From assembly GCF_028858725.1 (NCBI RefSeq), contig NC_084760.1, positions 65,105,867 to 65,169,866 of the forward strand: 64,000 nt of DNA, given 5' to 3'. The notes under the pieces were generated by a model. That model was not told the DNA's origin and did not search any database. It worked only from the letters and a program-made list of their open reading frames with translations. The position numbers and the translations under genes were made by a program. The DNA comes from Colius striatus. Taxonomy: Eukaryota > Chordata > Aves > Coliiformes > Coliidae. Below are positions 27,101 to 39,820 of the stretch, one piece after another; within the stretch, counting starts at the first letter, position 1, and every line of letters starts with the position of its first letter.

Positions 27101-30100
27101 CAATCATTTACAGATATCTGCATACATTCACCCCACCCCAAATCTGAGCTGAAAACTAATAGCAATTTACAAAGCATTTCTGTTAAAACATCAGTGTCCT
27201 ACCACAGAAAAGTCCAATTCCTCTCTGCTATCAACCTACATGTGGGAAACTGGGCTGAACAACACTCTAGCACAAGCAAAAAGCAAAGCCACATCTGATT
27301 CCCAATGAAGTTGATTGACTGCTTTCCAAGACACCTGAGATCACTTGCTCTCTAAGACACAAGTGCAATAGTTTTCCATCAGCACCCAAGGATGTTTTCA
27401 GCTTTTCACTTCTACTCTACATTGCCCTCTGCTGAAGGCTTCACAACTTCACCACAAAGCAAGACAAAACTCTCAAGGCAGGTTCTGTCTAGAAAAGTTA
27501 CAGTTCCAGCACTCTTATATATAGAGTACACCCCAATTAATGTTTTCACTATTCCTCTATCTCCTCAGCTGAAGCAAATAAGGTGTACAGAACATATCAG
27601 TGGCAAAAAAAACCCTCAAAAAAACTCCCAACAGACAAATCACCTGCCAGAATATTTAGAAATAAGAAAATCAAAGTAATTCCAACTATCTTGAAATTAT
27701 CCATAATATTTCTCAATACAAAGCTATGTGCTTCCAGTAGGTGTGAAACTGAGATGAAGTGCCACAAATTGCAGTATTTATCTTCAACAAAAAGAGACTT
27801 CAGCAGTCACAGACCTAGCTTTAATCTTCTCTTCCTAAATCCATGCTTTTCACCAAATGCATCAGAAAATCCCACCAAAGTAACAACAGATCCCCTCTCC
27901 AGAAACCATTCTGGGGATACTCGTGTCAAAGTGCACATTTCTGAATACTAAAGATGATCACAATATCCCGGAGTCCCATAAAAAACTGGCCACTGACTAT
28001 CATTTTATAAATACACATGAAAATCATAACAAAGTATGATGTGATATGATGTGATATGATATGATATGGCAGAGTACTCCTAAATCTGACTATAATTTCA
28101 ACATGATTACACTCTCCTCCATGCATACATACTTCAAGATGAAATCTGCAGCCTGCTCGTTGCTGTACCACTCAGGAAGGTTAAGTTTTACTCTGAAGCT
28201 CTTTCCCAGGTATTCAAGGACATTTTGCTGCGTCAAACAGCCTGCATCCACCACTACTCTCATCATCTCAGTAACACAGTTCATGTAAAAGGTGTCACCT
28301 TCCTTTCCTTTGATCAACTCTTCAAAAATCTGGTAGTCAGAGAAATTAACTAACGCCTGAAAGACAGAAGTGTATCAGATCAGAAAAATAAACAGTCAGA
28401 ACAATATCTGGCCATAAAATACAGAAGAAGTTCTGGGGCACCACACTGATTCTGGTTTTCAGACCTCTGGAAATACCCTTCCGCTCGCTAACTGAAAAAT
28501 GGTTTGAGACTGAGGTGCTTAGAGAAAAATGCAGGGTATTTCATACTCTGATGATGGTCACAAGCAATCCCGACACAATGAGACCCTTGGGGAAGAAAGA
28601 AACTTGCATCCTCTAAATTAACAGGCTTCTCCTATTTTAGTAAGATTTACTAATGTCTTTACAGAATGAGCTCACTTTGAAACATGAGCTTAATTCACTA
28701 TTGTCACAAGCTACTTATCCTCACACAAACCAAAAGGCAATTTAGCTTTTTAATGAAGGCTATGCTTCAAATGTTTTGTATAATAATGCTCACACTTAAA
28801 TCTAATGTTCTTAGCTCTTGGTGTTATAATGGTCTCCTTGTTGTCCCTTTACTTCATTGTTAAGCAAATATCCATCAATGACTTCTGTAAATGTGCCTCA
28901 TATTTAAGTAAATCATTTGCTCATCACATTTAAGTAGGCTGCAAAAAGTTCACAACAAACCCTGAAGGCTGCATGACAAAGACATTAATTAAGGCAGTTT
29001 TTCTCTGTGAAAACTAAACTCACTCTGCTGCTTAGTAATCATGGTAAAATTTGGAAGCAGAGGATGTGCTGCCTCTTGTCCAACTGGGATAATGATAAAG
29101 AGAGAAGAAACCAGAATTGCAGCCAGAACAGGAGGGCAGTGGTGCTGCTACTGAGCTGAAGGGCCACATGGAAATGGTACAGAACCGTGCTTCATTAAGG
29201 GGGGTGGGGGGGAGCGGGGAGGGGGATGCAAACCCATTACTTATGGAAGAATTCAAACTTCAGACAACACTGCCTGTTTAACCTGAGGTCTCAGGAGCTA
29301 CTAGGAAGTCAGTACTACTCCTTTGTGTGTTAAAAGAATGGGTAATCAGCTACCTTTGGCAACTACATTTGTTGAAACAAAAGAGGAAGAAAAAGTGAAA
29401 TGCATTGCACAACAGCAGGCTGAAAGAAGATACACTGAGGCTTATTTACAGGATGCTTCCATCACAGGCCTGTGATTTGCTCCCACACTTAGCTGCTGTA
29501 CAACACACAGCTGAAGTAGTCTAGTTCTGATGCTAGAGAAAGCATGCTTTTAGAGTGGAATTTGGGAAAAAAAAATCTTGGCTTAGGTAAAAATTTTGCC
29601 TGCTATCCAAACAACAGTTTACATCCACCAAGTGTACTCAGATAGATCCTTCCAGATCTTCATTGGTTCCAGTTCCAACTGGAAACTGCATTTAATTTTT
29701 CTCCTCGAAAAAAACATAAAAAGGCAGTTCACTGGTTTACTTTTAGGCAGAACAACCTGGCTTAAATTATGACTGCTCTTCACTCAGTGAATGCTCAGCT
29801 CTCACTGTTTTAAAGACTTCTGAGATCTTTTACAGTAGGTGGTGTCCACGTTAAGCCTAGCCAGCAACTAAGCATCATGTAGCCAGTTGCTCACTCCTCC
29901 CACTCCCAGTGGAATGGAGAGTATTGGAAAAAAAGTCTAAAAATCCTGGGTTGAGATAAGAATGTGTAGTAATAAGAATAAAACATAATACAGTAACAAT
30001 AATAATAACAACAAGAACAATAATGATAATAAGGATTATAACAAAAAGACAAAAACAAAACCTCAATGAAGGCTTGTGATGCACAATGCAAGTGGTCATC

Positions 30101-33100
30101 CAATGCCCAAGCAGTGATCCACCCCTCCCAACCATGATGTTCTAGGGTATGGAATGGCCCTGTGGCTAGTTTGGGTCAGCTGTCCTGGCCATGCTCCCTC
30201 CCAGCTCCTTGTGCACCTCCTCGCTGGCAGAGCATGGGAAACTGAAAAGTCCTTGGCTTAGGATAAGCGCTACCTAGCAACATCTAAAAACATCAGTGTG
30301 TTGTTAATATTGTTCTCACACTAAACCCAAAACACAGCCCTGTATCAGCTACCAAGAAGAAAATTAACTGTCTCCCAGCTGAAAGGTGGCAAACTTTTAC
30401 ACTGTCCTCGAGCTATTAATCCAGAGCATTTATTAGCAGAAAGCCATGAAACCTTTGCGTAACTCTCCCCTGCTCTCTTGACTGAGACACATACATGTTA
30501 CAAAACAGGCATAGGCTCAGTTTGGACTGTAGTTATTCAGACACTATAGGAAGGACAACTGCAAACAATGTGGAATTAGCTTCTTCTCATTATTCAAGTA
30601 AAAATCCTCCACAAAATGTCTGTGTTTATTCAAAGACAGAAAGCACAAGCATTAGTTGTTTACCTTCAGAGCAAATCCCAAGGGAAGGAAGAACAACTCT
30701 TTCTGAAAAATGAAGTTCACCATGACACAACCATTTTCCAAGTAGTGCAGGTTCATATTTATTGCAGTGTGCTCATCCTTCACACAGTGCATCACTACTC
30801 CTACAAAAATCAACACAAGCAAAGACCAAGGTGAGCCGTACAAAACCACCTGGCTGTGTCACCGTGACATGTCTCAGCAAGTGTGAGACAATTCATGAGG
30901 CAAAGCTCAGAATTCCACGGCTGAGAACATGAGGCAGGTCACTAGTTTCAGCATCAGCCTGCCATTTCCAATAAATACACCGTCACAATTTAGTCCTTAG
31001 GGGACAAATGTCTCAGCACACTTGGAAAGTGCATAAAGTTTTTAAGACAAGGGAAATCCCAAGCCTCAACTATCATGTCTGTAACTTCAGGTTGTATGAC
31101 ACAGCAACATGCAACTACTCTTCCTAATTGCACTCTGGGTCAAGCTTTCCCATGTCTGTGCTCAGGTGGTACTGCTAAAGCAGTGTTTCTTGGTCCTGTC
31201 CAATGCTATCCACTACAGGACAAAGAAAAAGAAAGCAAATGGGACATTTGAAATAATTAACATGGAACTACAGCGTGTGCTCAAGTACCATGGTTCAGTC
31301 AAATCAACAGCTAACAGCATTTGAGTCTAAAACTAACTTTTATGGTTTAATTCAATTTTAAACTCTATCTAGTTAATCTGCTTCATGTAAATTAAAATTG
31401 CCATCTCAAAGTATGATGAACATACTAAATGAATAAAGTTCAGCAGCTTACACTGACTTCAGCTGAAGGCAGGGTTTTAGCTGCACCTTCCACATAACAA
31501 AAGGTTATGCATACTGCAAGGCCTGAAATACCATCTCCTTGCTGAGTATGACAGTTCCCACAAGGCCAGCACCTGCTTCATGCTTGTACCCTTATATGAT
31601 AGTGTTGATCCTTCATTTTTACATATAGTAACAAATATAATCATTATACAAGAGGTACAACAAAACAAACCACTGAAAATCAGCTACAGGTGGTCAGTCC
31701 TGTTTGTTCTCACATAGCTACTGGTAGAGTGCTGCAGGAAACTGCTCAGCTTACCATACTCTGTGAAACCAGGGCCTCTGTTTTTCCACTTGTGCCTTGT
31801 CATTGCAAGAGGGAAATTTCGCCTGGGCATAATCAGCATCCTAACAACTTTTTCTAAGCCATTAATTATAAAGTAGCCTCCCATTTCCTGGCAGAAGAAG
31901 AGACATAATTTTAGTGTGCACAGAAATTTATAACCCATTTTAAGCAAAAGACAAAAATGCCTGTATTGTATGTCAACAAACATTAAATGTTTTAACTATG
32001 AGACACAGAGCAAGGCACACGTTTCAGCACTGGATCTGGAAAGGCTGCACTTGCCAGTGACAAGTCTAAATGTAGCACACAGGGCAAGGAAAGGCATGCA
32101 TGTTCCACAATTTGAAGGAAGAAAGGAAAAAAGCAACCAAAAAAACCCCGTTTGATTAACTGAAACAGCTGTGAAGAATTCACATTGTTTTTTTAATAAA
32201 GGCTCTAAAGGTAGGAGTTTATAAACCAGGCCCCCTCACAGCTACAGTCTCGGTTACTGGTTAGCAGTTGAGAAGCCGTATACTGGAACTATAGGTACCA
32301 GCACCAAACAGATTCCTGTATTCAAAGACAGTTGTGACTGCAAATTTTTCAAGATGCTGCATGGAACCACCATAAATATGGTACATTCAGAGAAAACAGC
32401 AAGTCAAACTTGAAATAAAAATATAAATGCTCAAGTCCTGTAAAGAGAAGCTGTCTTGAGATGCCGCTCATATGAAACGCAAATTTCCCCAACCCATGAA
32501 ACCCCTGTTACCTCTTCTTCCTCATGGTGCTGTATGAGCTCTTGTGGAGAAAGATTATGGAGGTTGCACAATTTGGACTTCACCATAATCGGAATATACC
32601 CCAGGGGGTGTTTAATAGTCCCTTGTGGCTCGCCATTCACTGACCAGCTGATGTCAGCCTAAAACAACACAATGCCAACAATGAGCAAATTAAGTTGCCC
32701 TTTTAATCTTTCCTGCTGTATTAACTGGACATGTAATATAATCACAATCTAACTAAATTCTACCACTGCAAAATGGTAATAACAATAAACCCCAGAACTA
32801 AGTAGATACATGCATAAAGATTACTCCATAGCAAACAGTCGACATGGAAGAAAATCATACAGGTCTAGAACTAAGTCAAGAAGCCGCTAGTACGGTGAGT
32901 AAAGTCAACAGACTATTTTGCCTTTCAGACTCTTAAATGGGGCAGCCTAAATAAAAAAAGGATACAAAAGGAAACCTCAGGAGTTAACAAACAGTTAAAA
33001 GAAAACAGAAACTGCTCAGTGAAAGGACATGCACGCTACAAGCCTGCAGAGACCTCTCCCAAGGCTTGTTCATTTAACACATTCATGAGTGATATGAAAA

Positions 33101-35664
33101 GTGAGAAAGAAATGTGTGTGTGAAAGAAATGATCTCCAATAACAGGATCAGGCAATGGGTCTGCAGAAGGACCCCTTGACTGTAAGCAACAAGGGGACAA
33201 AATGCACTTCCAGAGAATGGAATCTTAACTTTATATGCAGAATGACAGGCATGCAGGAAAGAAACATCAGCAACTGCAATACTAAAACATTGGTTCAACA
33301 CCTGGCAGCAGTTTGAAGAGTAAAACAAGTCTTAGGAATTAATAAGAGAAATGTTACTGCATCTCTCCAAATGCACAGTGCAGACTTAAACTGAGAGCTC
33401 TGCATAGTTCTGCTCTCCCACTTAAGCAATGACTGAAGGTATAATGTGGCTCTAAAGCGAGGAGCAGCGACTCAGCACAACAGTGCTCACTGCTCACCTT
33501 GGGGGAACAAGAACTGCAGGAAGAATCTGAGGGAAGAGTGCATGGTTAAAGGCAGCATGGTAGAGACAGGAGATGATTCCACACTGCTTCCTGCTGTGCA
33601 ATGGTATAGAGTGGGAGAGACCAACCTGTCCCAGTATGGGGCTATACTTTCTGATACAGGGCATGGCAAAATATTCTGTTCCAACTGCTCCAAGTATTTA
33701 TACAAGTTCGAAAAACAAACATTGAAACAGATGAAATATTGAGAAAAAAAGATGGAAAATAATTAACATCTGAAAAATAAAAGCACCTCTAGCTCAGGGA
33801 AATATATGAGTCGCTTGAAAAATGGCTGTGAATAATCCGTGAGTGCCCAACTTCCATGTTCAGACAGGGTATTATCACTATTTGTTGCAATGCTTTGGAC
33901 AAAGGGAAAAAAAAGGCTGAAATTGCAAGCAAGCATTTTCTTGCACTGGGTGCCTCACATAAATGTACAGCTCAGATATAATTACACAATTTTAATTGAA
34001 AACAGTAATGTCTGTGCAATTCCTTCACTGTACAAAGGAAAATATTTGTTGAGGATGCTGCTTCTTCTCTAGGAACATTTCAGTGTAATTCAGAAAAAAA
34101 AAACCTGAACATACAGGCTGGGGGATGACCTTCTGGAGAGCAGCTCTGCAGAGAGAGACCTGGGAGTCCTGGTTGATAATAAACTAAACATGGGCCAGCA
34201 ATGTGCCCTTGTGGGCAAGATGGCCAATGGCATCCTGGGATGCACCGAGAAGAGTGTGGCCAGCAGGTCAAGGGAGGTTCTGCTCCCTCTCTACTCTGCC
34301 CTAGTGGGGCCTCATCTGGAGTCCTGTGTCCAGTTCCGGGCTCCTCAGCTCAAGAGGGACAGAGAATTTCTGGAGAGAGTCCAGCACAGGGCCACCAAGA
34401 TGATCAGGGGAGTGGAACATCTTCCTTAAGAGGAAAGGCTGCGGGAACTGGGGCTGTTTAGTCTAGAAAAGAGGAGCCTGAGGGGGGATCTTATTAATAG
34501 TTACAAATATCTAAATGGTGAGTGTGAGGAGGTTGGGGCATCCCTTTTCTCTGTGGTACCTAGGAACAGGACAAGGGGTAATGGGATGAAGCTGGAACAC
34601 AAAAAGTTCCAGTTAAACATAAGGAAAAAACTATTGTACTGTTCAGGTGAGGGAGCCCTGGCACAGGCTGCCCAGGGAGGGTGTGGAGGCTCCTTCCTTG
34701 GAGGTCTTCAAGACCCGCCTGGACACATTCCTATGTGACCTGATCTAGGTGAACCTGCTTGAGCAGGGGGGTTGGACTAGATGATCTCTAAAGGTCCCTT
34801 TCAAAACTACCATTCTATGTTTCTATGATTTATAACTCCATACTTCTATATGAGAGCAACGTTGCTTTTGAAACTGGGATTCCTGCAGAAACAAGATTTG
34901 GGATGTCATACTCTGAGATGATACAGGTCTCATTCTAAGGTTTTCTGAACTGGCTAGCTTGAGGGCAAGGCAAATTGACAACTGAGTAAAAGACAACTCA
35001 GTCCCGCAGAAAAGACAGGCATCAGACACAGGGACTGCTACCAGCTGGGTTCAAAGGAAAGTGTGAGCAGCGAGCTCATCCTTCACCCACATCCGAGACC
35101 GCGGGACACAGAGCTCTCAGAAACCCCGCCGAGGCAGGTTTAAATGGCTAAAGGCACAGAAAGGCTCCGTGGGCTTTGCTCCCCCGGCGTGGGTTGACCC
35201 CGAGGGACAAAGACAGGCGCGGCGGGCGGGCAGGGACCCGCCGGCGGCAGACGGGCACTTACGGTGATGCGGCCGCGGTAGGTGCTGCGGAGGCCGCGGC
35301 ACTCTGCGGGAAACACCCTCCTCTCCTGGCACACCGTCCCCGCCGGCACGGAGGGGGGAGCGACAGACACCCCCGCCACCGCTATCATCAGCTGAGTGTC
35401 CTTCAGCGCGAACTCCACCGAGGTGAGATCCTGCAACGGCACCGGATGAAGCGCAGAGGGAGCTGGCCGGGAGGGCCCGGTCCCCGACCCGCGCCCCCCA
35501 CTTCACACGACCACCCCGCCTCAAACCTGTACGGCGCGGTAGATTCCCTCGCTGACGGCGTAGTTGAAAGACTCGATGTGCGCGCCGGGCAGGTCGCGCC
35601 GGACGCTGCTGTGTGCCGGCGGCCGCGGCCGCAGCCGGTGACGGTCCCCGCCGCACCCCGCCAT
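15117..35664 (-). CDS. POLR1B: POLR1B, second-largest subunit of RNA polymerase I, complete
   Basis: POLR1B (RPA135/RPA2) forms half of the Pol I catalytic core that transcribes rRNA in the nucleolus. Fifteen exons join in frame: 35664-35527, 35430-35263, 32658-32512, 31887-31755, 30800-30664, 28356-28133, 26894-26723, 25188-25017, 24198-23917, 23354-23221, 22186-22016, 21375-21219, 19244-19048, 18719-18466 and 15999-15117. They encode 1122 residues (human about 1135; the N-terminus is shorter and diverged). Motifs in order: [13 protein letters not shown]-type start (HIESFNYAV), [125 protein letters not shown] and [19 protein letters not shown]-terminal zinc-binding region has CTSC and CSVC pairs. 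The intron after 23221 has an unusual donor (GTCACC). Five CR1 copies lie in its 3' introns and one near its 5' end. Confidence 0.97.
17912..18290 (-). repeat. CR1 LINE 3' fragment in the last POLR1B intron
   Basis: On + it begins 'agaatcccagaatggtaggg' and continues through 'gatcatccagtccaagcccc', 'gcctgtgccagggctccctc' and 'tgttccagctttttgtgtcc'. That is the reverse complement of the CR1 3' end, so the element points to minus, the same direction as POLR1B. Confidence 0.88.
19571..19584. repeat. Poly-T tract in a POLR1B intron
   Basis: A run of about fourteen or more T within a wider TTTTTG-rich stretch (19515-19585), 330 bp upstream (in POLR1B's direction) of the exon at 19244. It is a simple repeat. 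Confidence 0.6.
19702..20163 (-). repeat. CR1 LINE 3' fragment, about 460 bp
   Basis: It starts with 'catagaatcacagaatgg' and runs through the full 3' region to 'ctggactctctccagcactt', including a stretch corresponding to the end of ORF2. It is sense to POLR1B and 5'-truncated at about 20163. Confidence 0.92.
20866..21048 (+). repeat. CR1 LINE 3' fragment, opposite orientation
   Basis: On + it reads 'gagggagccctggcacaggc', then 'tgtgacctgatggaggggag', then 'ggactggatgatctctacag' and ends 'tgtgattctgtgat', the CR1 3' terminus. It is antisense to POLR1B and 5'-truncated. It lies about 170 bp from the exon at 21219. Confidence 0.88.
22367..22928 (-). repeat. CR1 LINE 3' fragment, about 560 bp, with ORF2 end
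   Basis: It begins 'tatcacagaatcacagaatg' and reaches back into the coding end of CR1 ORF2; the minus-strand translation includes [20 protein letters not shown], typical of the CR1 ORF2 C-terminus. It lies 180 bp upstream (in POLR1B's direction) of the exon 22186-22016. Confidence 0.92.
22985..23090 (-). repeat. Short CR1 3' fragment beside a longer copy
   Basis: 'cacagaatcagggaatctat', 'tggaagggacctctagagat' and 'aggtcagacaggaatgcata' mark about 105 bp of the extreme CR1 3' end. It is in the same orientation as, and only about 55 bp from, the previous copy. It is either a separate, severely truncated insertion or the displaced end of another copy. Confidence 0.75.
28034..28069. repeat. TGATA/TGATG microsatellite
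   Basis: Imperfect tandem TGATA and TGATG units lie in the POLR1B intron, 64 bp downstream (in gene direction) of the exon ending at 28133. Confidence 0.75.
29199..29226 (+). repeat. Four-run G tract, G-quadruplex candidate
   Basis: It reads G6-T-G7-AGC-G4-A-G5 on +, in the POLR1B intron between the exons ending 30664 and starting 28356. The G-rich strand is the template strand for POLR1B transcription. It fits the usual four-run quadruplex rule with short loops. Confidence 0.7.
29970..30060. repeat. AAT/AAC-rich low-complexity tract
   Basis: Irregular AATAATAAC-type sequence in a POLR1B intron. No function is apparent. Confidence 0.6.
34108..34833 (+). repeat. CR1 LINE, longest copy, about 725 bp with ORF2 C-terminal end
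   Basis: On + the copy begins 'acaggctgggggatgacctt' and ends 'ccattctatgtttctatgat'. One frame reads the CR1 ORF2 end ([19 protein letters not shown], then [19 protein letters not shown], then [10 protein letters not shown]) almost throughout, with one internal stop at 34427-34429 where related copies in this window have a Tyr codon. It is the best preserved CR1 here, so probably among the youngest. It lies in POLR1B intron 2 (35262-32659), antisense to the gene. Confidence 0.93.
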
Positions 35665-36050
35665 TGCTCGGCCGCCGCCTCGCGCCGCCTCACGGGAAAC
35701 AGGAGGGGTCACAGCGGCACGCGGCCACGTGCAGCGCCCTGCACAGCCCGGCCGCCAGGGGGCGCCGCGACGCCCCTTCGCCTCAGGCGGCCAGCGCATG
35801 CGCACAGCCGCCGCCCCGCCCCGCTCCCACAGCCGTCACCCTCACAGCACCTGCCGCGGCGCTCCGGAGGCTCCGACGCCTCCCCCCGCCCCCGCACTCC
35901 TGACCCCCAAACAGCCTCCCCCCAGCCCCACATGCCGCGCTGCTGTCCCGCATTCGCTGCCGGCGAGGTCCCACACAGCAAGGGCGGCAACGGTCGCCAC
36001 AGGTGCCCGCGGGCCGACAGCCCTGGGGCCCGCTGCTCCAAGGAAACACC
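35090..36050. promoter_or_regulatory. CpG island and POLR1B promoter
   Basis: The GC-rich, CG-dense DNA covers POLR1B exons 1-2 and about 400 bp upstream of the ATG at 35664 (context AGCAATGG). It includes GGCCACGTGC near 35723, an E-box (CACGTG). E-boxes bind MYC/USF, and POLR1B is a growth gene, so MYC control is plausible, though inferred. Confidence 0.65.
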
Positions 36051-39000
36051 ACAGACTGGGGTTGCATGTTTTAATGATGGTTTAGGAGAGATGCGGATGG
36101 TCACTGGAGATCCATGAGCCCTGGCACCCGCTGGCCCTACACGCACATGCTGACGTGAGAGCACGCAAACCAGAGCTCGGCAGGCTGTCAGCTCGCCACT
36201 GCCCTACGTACCCCGCCATCCTCTCAACGCTGGGGCTTTCTGCGGGCTGCCATAGCAGATACTGGCAATGAAACATGATGATGAACCTATGTTCGGCATA
36301 GCATCACTCTCCTGGGGGAGAGCTGCATGTGGAGAACAGGAAATGCTGGGAGCAGGGACATGCAAGCAGTCCTGAAGGGTGCTGGACACAGCAGGGCTGG
36401 GGAGCCGGCCCACCTGAACAAAATGGCTTTTGAGCCTTCCTTTGATTTCTCCAGTGGTTTCTGTGGCCAGACACGGTACTTCAGCAGGAGCACAATAGCT
36501 GTTACATGGGACTCATAACTAACCCGGTATGAGGCAAGCCACATGGGAGTTATCTGAAACCCAGAATCCAGCGGGACCAGAGCCTGCTGGAAAACACAGT
36601 CAAAGCACCTGGGCCTGAAATCTTTCATGGCTGACGTGAAGGGATACAGACAACTAAGACTAGAGACATTCTGCAATATGGTAGGTATCTTCTGGAAAGC
36701 CAGCACCACACTTTGAGAAAGCTCAGGAAAGAGAGCAAGACCTTTTCTATTGACCTTTTAGCTGAAATAAGCTAGAAAACATTTATTGTTGTGTATTCCT
36801 AAAAAAAAGAAACAAACAAGAAGTCTCACAAGAGCTTGTGAGCATCACTTCAAGGTGCATCCACAGCTGCAATGCTCAGGCTTTGGCCATACACACAGCC
36901 TGTACTCCCATCTGGTAGCTAGTATTTTGGGCAAGACCTTAGACACTGTGCTCTCTGTTCTTTACCATTTCTCTCCTGTACTTGAACTTGGAGAGCATTT
37001 TGAGAGCAGGTGCTAAATAAATGTGACACCTGCTGTATTCCTCCAGAGGCTGTTGCTTATTTCTGAAAAATTCAGCAAACAAGCCAACAAAGTGCCCTCG
37101 AATCACTATTTTCCCCAAGCCCATCTGAAAAGGCAGGGTATGAATTGCTGCATTGCCTGTGGCCATGGCTCTGCCATCAAGTTGAAGCCTCACTTTCAGC
37201 TGAGCAGCAAAAATGGTCAGCTGCTGATGTGCCCCAAAGCAATCTGGAGTTAAAAAGGAGGATGAAAAGGCCTTGGAGTTAGACAGAGGCTCCAGTCACT
37301 GTTCCTCCTGGAGGTATCGTGGGGCTGCAGCTTTTGCTTGCACCCAGGCAGTTTTCTTGCCCTCATCCCACTACATTGTTGAGAACCTCAACATTACCGT
37401 GCAGTAAGGGAGTGATTGTCCATTTCCCGAGGGGAAAGGAAGGATGGGTCTAGCACCCCTGAAAATGAGCATTTCTCATTTCATTATGATGGGGAAAGTA
37501 TTCTCACTTCCTGCTCTGCTTTTACCTATCCTAGAGTTTGCAAGAGCCCAGCATCTCCTCTGTCACCTCAGGTACATCCTGGACCAGAGTGACTGCTATT
37601 AGACCTTCCCTTTGCTTGGCAAAAAGGTGTCCTTTTTTAGCTCACATGAGCCAACATGTGAAAATGCCAACTGAGACGTGAGTGAGCTTTGCAAGCAATA
37701 ACTGTTACAGCCTACATTTCACTTTAGAGTGTTACCACTACACTTTACCTGGCCTGCAGTGAAATTTTGACACCTAAGTGCTATCAAAAGGTTAAAAACC
37801 CCAACCAGTCCTTCCCCCGCACCCCTCTCCCAGCTTATCACCCAGTGCTTCCCATCTAAGGAACCACCGCCTTCACGGTCCCTCTTCAGAACATGCACAA
37901 AGCCCAAATCTAGAGACCAGAGCTGACGCTCAGGCCTCTTGCTGATGCATTCACAGTGCAGGGGAACAAAGCCATAGCCCCATTTTCACACAGCTCCTGC
38001 TCCCTATCACTTCTCAGCATGCACCAGTGTACCACTGATCCACCACACCGCCCCTGCAGACGTGGACTGCTGCTGTGATTCAGGCTGCTGACAACTTCAG
38101 AGGTGCTCATGTGGCTCTTTGGGATGTGCTCTCTCTGCGATGCTTCAGTGAGGTTTTGCTAAACACTCTGTTCCCTCCTGGCTTTGAGTATCCTTGCGTG
38201 AAATGGTGCCACTTGGGGATTCACAGCATGTCACAATGAATGTCCATTCCACAAGAGCATGATCCAACTGCATAACTCCAAGGAGGCCTGGGCACTTCAG
38301 TCCTGTCTATAGAAAGATGCCAGAATCATCTGCTGGCACAAAGACCTCTGAAATTGATCACAAGCACACATTAGTATGCCAAAGCACTAGAATCTTCAGA
38401 GAGAGGCAGAAATCCCATTGCTTGATTCACTTCCCATTACACACAGGCAGACAGAAGCTTGTAACCGCCACAATCTCTGCTTGTTTAAGTAACAGGAATT
38501 GGTTCATTTTGGTGCCAATCATCTCCCTGACAAAGCTGAACACAGCCCTGAACATCCCCAAGTGCCTCTGTGCTCTGCAAAGACATCTGTCTTAGGGGAA
38601 GGTGTGATGAGCTCACTCTGGAAATTCAGATACACTTCATGGGGTGGGCAATATGGCAGAAATTTAGGTTCTATTTAAAGTAGCTTTGAAATTCAGAGAC
38701 TTGAAGGAATTTAACCTCCCCTCCTACTCCCAAACACCTGCCTTCCCAGCTGTGTGCCAAACCTACACATACGGAATCTCTCTCCTGGTCTACAAAACCT
38801 CATCCACCTTCTTTCTAGTTGGGACTGTGGTGAGGGCAGAAAAGTTCAGTACTTGTCAAATGGAGGAGAATTGGCTGGATCAAATGGGATAAAAATCATG
38901 TGAGTTGAAAGGTTTCAGGTTCAAGCCTCAAACGCATGGAGGTAAAAGCTGAGGGAAGAGTCTAAATTCACTGCCTCAGAAGAAACTGAGGAGATGGGGT

Positions 39001-39820
39001 TTCTTCTATTTGAAACACTCTGAGCACAAAAAGGATGCTAGAAATCCTACAGCCTGCCAGTGAGCCCAGAGGGGCTCTCTCTACCTCTTTCAGACAGAAT
39101 CCAACTGCATCAGACTGGGATGGACACTGATTCATATCTCATTAGGAAAAAGGGATAGCTTTAAATAAAAAAATTGCCTTCCTCGCTTGGGTTAAGTCAC
39201 CGTCTGCAGTTCAGCACCCTTTTGCCAGCCGTTGCCTGGGTGTTCAGCCAACCAGCTTGGAAAATTGACCTACGGAAACTGAATTCTCAGTGTTCCCAGT
39301 TTTAGGCATCCTGCAATGCAAGACAGCTTGCTCCTTTCTATGTAATAGTGCAGGAACAAAGGAAAGGAGTCACGTATTTGGAGCTGAGCTAAGGCACTAA
39401 TGATGCAGTAGGTGAGGAAAGAAGGAACACAGCGGGAGGAGGACAACTTCCCAGCCATGACATCCTGAAAGACCATTGTTCTCTTCACTCAATTCCGTTA
39501 ACAAAACCCACTGTTATCTCTATAGAAAAAGGAGGAGCAAATACAGTAGTATAGTATCCCTGTTGGGGTTTCATTTTAAGGTTATTTTGTTCTCCCAGAG
39601 AGATTTGTTTCAGAAAAAGTCTCTGAAGTGGGTTTTGGTGAATGCAGGTAGAGTTGTCTGAGAAGTTTGCGCTCATCGCAGCTCTGTGTGGATGCCCCTT
39701 TTGTTGTTTTTCCCCATGTTTTCCCAGAAAAGAAGCTTGTCCCTACCACTTTTTGGCATAATACTGAGATAAGCCACTGCACTGTGCTGACCCGACGGGT
39801 GCAGTCTCTTCCTGTTGCCA
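36051..39820. other. Intergenic region between TTL and POLR1B, probable TTL 3' UTR
   Basis: TTL is transcribed from the right and must end here. A minus-strand AATAAA at 36787-36782 would give a 3' UTR of about 3 kb if it is used. Nothing here resembles a coding exon or a CR1 copy. The POLR1B promoter is the right-to-left neighbour. Short open frames are scattered on both strands without motifs. Confidence 0.5.

Noticed and set aside
35117-36117. Open frames up to 313 codons over the POLR1B CpG island
   Set aside because: GC-driven frames around POLR1B exons 1 and 2; only those exons match a protein.
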